In this document: piece by piece, positions 13,914 through 16,914 of the stretch
Numbering within the stretch: the first letter of the stretch is position 1
How the letters are laid out: each line of letters begins with the position of its first letter
From: an uncultured Megasphaera sp.
GTDB lineage: Bacteria > Bacillota > Negativicutes > Veillonellales > Megasphaeraceae
Reading direction: 5' to 3'
Assembly (NCBI GenBank): GCA_900554215.1
Contig: USGG01000040.1
Coordinates: 1 to 16,914, forward strand
Length of the DNA stretch: 16,914 nucleotides
Position numbers and translations under genes: made by a program
The notes under the pieces: generated by a model
Told to the model about the DNA's origin: nothing
Seen by the model: the letters and a program-made list of their open reading frames with translations, nothing else
Database searches by the model: none

Positions 13914-14007
13914 TTCATCTGCCGGAATACTCCGTTGGAATTGGCACCTTCCCTGACGGGGGTTGCCGCAGCGTCATGGGGCCAGTCCCTCAGCTGCTCT
14001 GGATGAA
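13914..14007 (-). ncRNA. SAM-I riboswitch aptamer (S-box)
   Basis: Read on the minus strand, the conserved blocks are CATCCAGAG, GAGGGACTGGCCCCATGA, CGGCAACC, AAGGTGCCAATTCC and the closing GCAGATGAA. Helix P1 forms between TTCATC (14007-14002) and GATGAA (13919-13914). The S-box binds S-adenosylmethionine and ends transcription of methionine genes when SAM is abundant; here it controls metNI. The usual GA-rich kink-turn and the AACC pseudoknot partner are present. Confidence 0.95.
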
Positions 14008-14034
14008 CTTGTATATTTGGTTGTTGCTTAACAT

Positions 14035-14062
14035 ATTATCACTAAGGGACAGGTGTTGTCAA
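14035..14062 (-). promoter_or_regulatory. Promoter of the SAM riboswitch-metNI transcript
   Basis: On the minus strand a perfect TTGACA (14062-14057) and GATAAT (14040-14035) are 16 bp apart. Transcription would start about 20 nt before the S-box. Confidence 0.75.
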
Positions 14063-14363
14063 ATATAAGAGGTATCTCGCCGTGTAAAATATAAGAAAAC
14101 AAAAGAAATAGGCGCGGCCTGCGAACCGGGAATTTCGTAAAAATGCAATATGAAAATCAGGAAAAAGAGACATTTTTTGAAATAGTGTGCCTGCATATTA
14201 AAGATGTTAAGAAGAGCGGTTCATGCACTCTGCCGTGGAAAAGACAGGCCAGGGAGGTTTTATGAAGAATTTTTCCTTCGTTTAATTTTTGTTTATCTTT
14301 TCCGAATACACTGCATGGTAATGAATATACCTGTGCGAACGTATCAAGGTATCTGCGGCGGCG
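14063..14363. other. Intergenic stretch without a supported gene
   Basis: About 300 bases lie between the divergent metNI and histidine kinase promoters. The sequence is AT-rich in patches. The only coding-like item is a 7-codon frame (14262-14285) behind GGGAGG, too short to call. I see no RNA gene, repeat or strong hairpin. Confidence 0.5.
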
Positions 14364-14372
14364 TGGTATAAT
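14364..14372 (+). promoter_or_regulatory. Extended -10 promoter of the two-component genes
   Basis: TGGTATAAT contains the extended -10 TG and a perfect TATAAT (14367-14372). No good -35 box is seen. A start near 14379 leaves a 40-nt leader before ATG 14419. Confidence 0.6.
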
Positions 14373-14418
14373 AGAAGGCAAGATGCGTCATGCGGCAGGA
14401 AAGCGGGGAGAAGAACAG

Positions 14419-15936
14419 ATGAACCTGAGAGATATACCTATTGGAAAACGATTGCTGTTGTCTAACTTTGTTATGATCGCCATTCCCGTGGCCTTTACTC
14501 TCGTCGTCAGCATCGCTATTTTTTTAGGCCTTCATTTCGGCAACATCAACAGGGCGGCGGCCATTTCCTTTCTCTGGCCGGAGAGCAACGGCCCGACCTT
14601 ATCGGTGCAGTTTGAGCTGAGCCGCCTCTGCGTCCGCGCCGACTGGTATAACGGAGGAATGGGCCGTCTCATGCAGACGAGCGACCATTTGGAAGATCAG
14701 GGCCTTACGGTAGCGATTTCCCAGCAAGGACGAATCCTGTATGCGACGGAGCATACGGACCCGTGGGCGACGATCGGCGAAGCGTACCGGCGCAGCCCGG
14801 GCAGCGGCGCGGCTCTCAACTGGTCGGACGAGGGCATCGCCTTCCATTATACGTCGCCTGAGACGGGCGTAGCCGTAGCCGTCGTCGGGCCGGTACAGCT
14901 GCGCAAGCACGGCGGCATTTGGGACCTCAGTTCGAAGAATATCGTAAAGGTCGCCTTTGTCGTCTTAGCCGTATTAGCAGTCCTCGTGACGATTGCCGTA
15001 GGTCTTTTCTTGTCGCGCCTGCTAGCCCGGCAAATCGTCCGGCCTGTAGAGGAAATGCGGAACATCGCTGAAGACATCAGCCGGGGCAATCTGGATCACC
15101 CCGTCGTCGCCGATGGGAAGGACGAAATCAGCCAGACCTGCCGGGCCTTTGAAACGATGCGCAAAGAACTGAAGGCGTCGCGGGAAATGAGGGACGCCTA
15201 CGACAAGAACCGCAAGGAGCTCATCGCCGGCATTTCCCACGACCTGGCGACACCCCTGACCCGCATCGAAGGCTATGCCAGCGGCTTGAAGGACGGCATT
15301 GCCGATACGGCGGAAAAGCGCCGCCATTACGTTGCCATGATTTTGGATACGTCGAAGATGATGACCCGCCTGGTGCGGACGCTGTTCCTCTTTTCCAAGT
15401 TTGATTTGGGACAGGTGGAATTCTGCTGGGAAAACGTAGACCTGTGCGGCTATTTGGAAGACTACACGGGCGAGCAGGCCGAGCATTTCCGCCATCAGGG
15501 GCTGGGCATTTCTTATAAGGCCTCTGTAGACGAGGCCGTCGTGGCTATGGACCGGACCCACTTCCAGCGCGTCGTGGAAAATATCATCGGCAACAGCGTG
15601 AAATATAAAGACGGCGACGAAGGCCATTTAGCCATATCCCTGGATGCTACCGGAGACGGCGCCGTACGGCTGACCTTTGCCGACGACGGCCGCGGCGTAG
15701 GCGAAAACGACCTGCCTAAGCTGTTCGATTCGTTTTACCGGACCGACAAGGCCCGCAGCAACGTGGCGAAGGGAAGCGGCCTGGGCCTGGCCGTAGCCAA
15801 GCAGATCATCGACGAAATGAAAGGAAAGATCTGGGCCGAGCAGACCCAGCCTAAGGGATTGACCATTTGTATCGAATTGCCTATACGGAAGGAAGGAACT
15901 GACGATGAAATACATTCTGATCATAGAGGACGATAA
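14419..15936 (+). CDS. Sensor histidine kinase, membrane-bound
   Basis: Predicted 505-residue inner-membrane sensor kinase. A first membrane helix (about 14-40) and a second (about 176-198) enclose an extracytoplasmic sensor region of about 135 residues. A HAMP linker follows (about 199-255, with RPVEEMRNIAEDISRGNLD), then the HisKA domain with phosphorylated His274 in GISHDLATPLTRIEGYASG, and the ATPase domain with N-box NIIGNSVKYKDG (388-399), DDGRGVGE (422-429) and GSGLGLAVAKQI (452-463). I place the start at ATG 14419, 8 nt after GGGGAG; ATG 14383 would be almost leaderless. The last 32 bp overlap the response regulator gene, which ties their synthesis together. The stimulus cannot be inferred. 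Confidence 0.92.
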   Translation: MNLRDIPIGKRLLLSNFVMIAIPVAFTLVVSIAIFLGLHFGNINRAAAISFLWPESNGPTLSVQFELSRLCVRADWYNGGMGRLMQTSDHLEDQGLTVAISQQGRILYATEHTDPWATIGEAYRRSPGSGAALNWSDEGIAFHYTSPETGVAVAVVGPVQLRKHGGIWDLSSKNIVKVAFVVLAVLAVLVTIAVGLFLSRLLARQIVRPVEEMRNIAEDISRGNLDHPVVADGKDEISQTCRAFETMRKELKASREMRDAYDKNRKELIAGISHDLATPLTRIEGYASGLKDGIADTAEKRRHYVAMILDTSKMMTRLVRTLFLFSKFDLGQVEFCWENVDLCGYLEDYTGEQAEHFRHQGLGISYKASVDEAVVAMDRTHFQRVVENIIGNSVKYKDGDEGHLAISLDATGDGAVRLTFADDGRGVGENDLPKLFDSFYRTDKARSNVAKGSGLGLAVAKQIIDEMKGKIWAEQTQPKGLTICIELPIRKEGTDDEIHSDHRGR

Positions 15937-16594
15937 AGGCATTGCCGAATTGGAAAAGGACTATTTGGAAGCCAACGGCTTTGCCGTATCTATCGAGACC
16001 GACGGCATCAAGGGACAGGAGCAGGCGCTGCGGCAGCCCTTCGATTTGATTTTGCTGGACATCATGCTGCCCGGCCAGGACGGCTTCCAGATTTGCCGCC
16101 ATATTCGCGAACATAAAAACATCCCCGTCCTCCTCGTGTCGGCCAAGCAGGAAGATATCGACAAGATACGGGGCCTGGGACTGGGCGCAGACGATTACAT
16201 CGTAAAGCCCTTCAGCCCCAACGAGCTCGTCGCCCGCGTCAAGGCTCACCTGGCCCGCTACGACAGGCTGACGGCCCGGGAGACGTCGAAAAGCGTCCTC
16301 CAGTACGGCGACCTGGAAATCGACGAGTCGGCGCGGCGGGTTTTCATCGCCGGCAAGGAAGTAGCGCTGGCCAATAAGGAGTTTGAGCTCCTCTTGTTCC
16401 TGGCGAAAAATCCCGACATGGTATTCAGCAAGGAGACGCTCTTTGACCGCGTCTGGGGCGCAGAATCCCTGGGCGAGACGGCGACTGTGTCGGTCCATGT
16501 GAACCGCATCCGCGACAAGATAGAAAAGGATTCGGCAAAGCCGAAGTATATCGAAACGGTGTGGGGCGCAGGCTATCGGTTCCGCTCGCGATGA
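15905..16594 (+). CDS. OmpR/PhoB-family response regulator
   Basis: Predicted 229-residue DNA-binding partner of the kinase. The receiver domain (1-118) has the acidic pocket EDD (8-10), phospho-acceptor Asp52 in LLDIMLPGQDG, Ser79 in LLVSAK and Lys101 in VKPF. The C-terminal winged helix (about 130-228) has FELLLFLAKNPDMVFSKETL and the closing VWGAGYRF typical of OmpR-type regulators. The ATG at 15905 lies inside the kinase gene (32-bp overlap) with AAGGAA just upstream. Its target genes are unknown; the transporter starting 22 nt downstream is a candidate for the same transcript. Confidence 0.94.
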   Translation: MKYILIIEDDKGIAELEKDYLEANGFAVSIETDGIKGQEQALRQPFDLILLDIMLPGQDGFQICRHIREHKNIPVLLVSAKQEDIDKIRGLGLGADDYIVKPFSPNELVARVKAHLARYDRLTARETSKSVLQYGDLEIDESARRVFIAGKEVALANKEFELLLFLAKNPDMVFSKETLFDRVWGAESLGETATVSVHVNRIRDKIEKDSAKPKYIETVWGAGYRFRSR

Positions 16595-16616
16595 TATGCT
16601 GAAAGAGAGATGAACG

Positions 16617-16914
16617 ATGATGTGGGCGCTGCTAGCTCTGGGATCGGCCGTATTTGCGGCCCTGACGACTATCCTGGCAAAAATCGGCGTCGAAGGCGTG
16701 AATTCCCATGTGGCGACGGCTATCCGGACGGCTGTGGCCTTAGTCATGGCCTTTGGCATGGTCGCCTTGACGGGAAACTGGAACGGTTTCGGCGGCATCA
16801 GCCGGAAGGGCTGGCTCTTTCTCATCCTGTCGGGCCTGGCGACGGGGGCGTCGTGGCTTTGCTACTACAAGGCCCTGCAGGACGGCCCGGCCAGCGTCGT
16901 CGCCCCCATCGACA
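16617..16914 (+). CDS. EamA/DMT-family transporter (partial, runs off the window)
   Basis: The first 99 codons are visible. They show hydrophobic segments at about 2-22, 33-52 and 68-86, and the pattern WALLALGSAVFAALTTILAKIG and WLCYYKALQDGPASVVAPID typical of drug/metabolite (EamA) exporters, in which two five-helix repeats form the carrier. The start is ATG 16617 or 16620, with AAGAGAG just upstream. It lies 22 nt after the response regulator with no terminator between, so it may be the third gene of that operon. The substrate is unknown. Confidence 0.85.
   Translation, partial: MMWALLALGSAVFAALTTILAKIGVEGVNSHVATAIRTAVALVMAFGMVALTGNWNGFGGISRKGWLFLILSGLATGASWLCYYKALQDGPASVVAPID

Noticed and set aside
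14262..14285. Seven-codon frame MKNFSFV behind GGGAGG
   Set aside because: Too short, with no regulatory hairpin after it to make it a leader peptide; probably chance.

Overview
The window looks like a chromosomal stretch of a moderately GC-rich, butyrate-forming anaerobe of the Firmicutes, most likely a Negativicutes member of the Megasphaera kind. The reasons are a 3-hydroxybutyryl-CoA dehydrogenase next to a crotonase, Firmicutes-style riboswitches (FMN and SAM-I) with intrinsic terminators, near-consensus sigma-A promoters, and GC-rich third codon positions in most genes. The genus is an inference from style, not from a marker gene.

Layout. 1-69 is the 3' end of an unknown gene. 238-1922 is a clearly AT-rich island with two overlapping genes, a DUF262 (ParB/GmrS-like) protein and a HEPN-domain protein with an RNAISH motif, which look like a two-gene anti-phage module. 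2183-3082 is a LysR-type regulator. 3219-3422 is an FMN riboswitch with its terminator, and it leads straight into a solitary FGGY-family sugar kinase (3451-5013). 5270-7053 holds hbd and crt, two steps of butyryl-CoA formation, with structured leaders that share a motif. A bidirectional terminator separates them from a minus-strand DEAD-box RNA helicase (7131-8720). Divergent from the helicase is a PcrA/UvrD-type helicase (8886-11039).

After pcrA lies the most disturbed region. The start of a xenobiotic (Vat/CatB-like) acetyltransferase gene breaks off after 36 codons, an AT-rich lincosamide nucleotidyltransferase gene (lnu type) sits in the gap, and a short piece of the middle of the acetyltransferase follows it. 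A minus-strand C-terminal remnant comes next. 12139-13816 (minus) is metN-metI, a methionine ABC importer behind a SAM-I riboswitch, without a metQ gene beside it. 14419-16594 is a histidine kinase and OmpR-type response regulator with overlapping ends, followed by the start of an EamA/DMT transporter that runs off the window.

The points most worth following are the DUF262-HEPN pair, the FMN riboswitch in front of a sugar kinase instead of a riboflavin gene, and the lnu gene lodged in a wrecked acetyltransferase gene.
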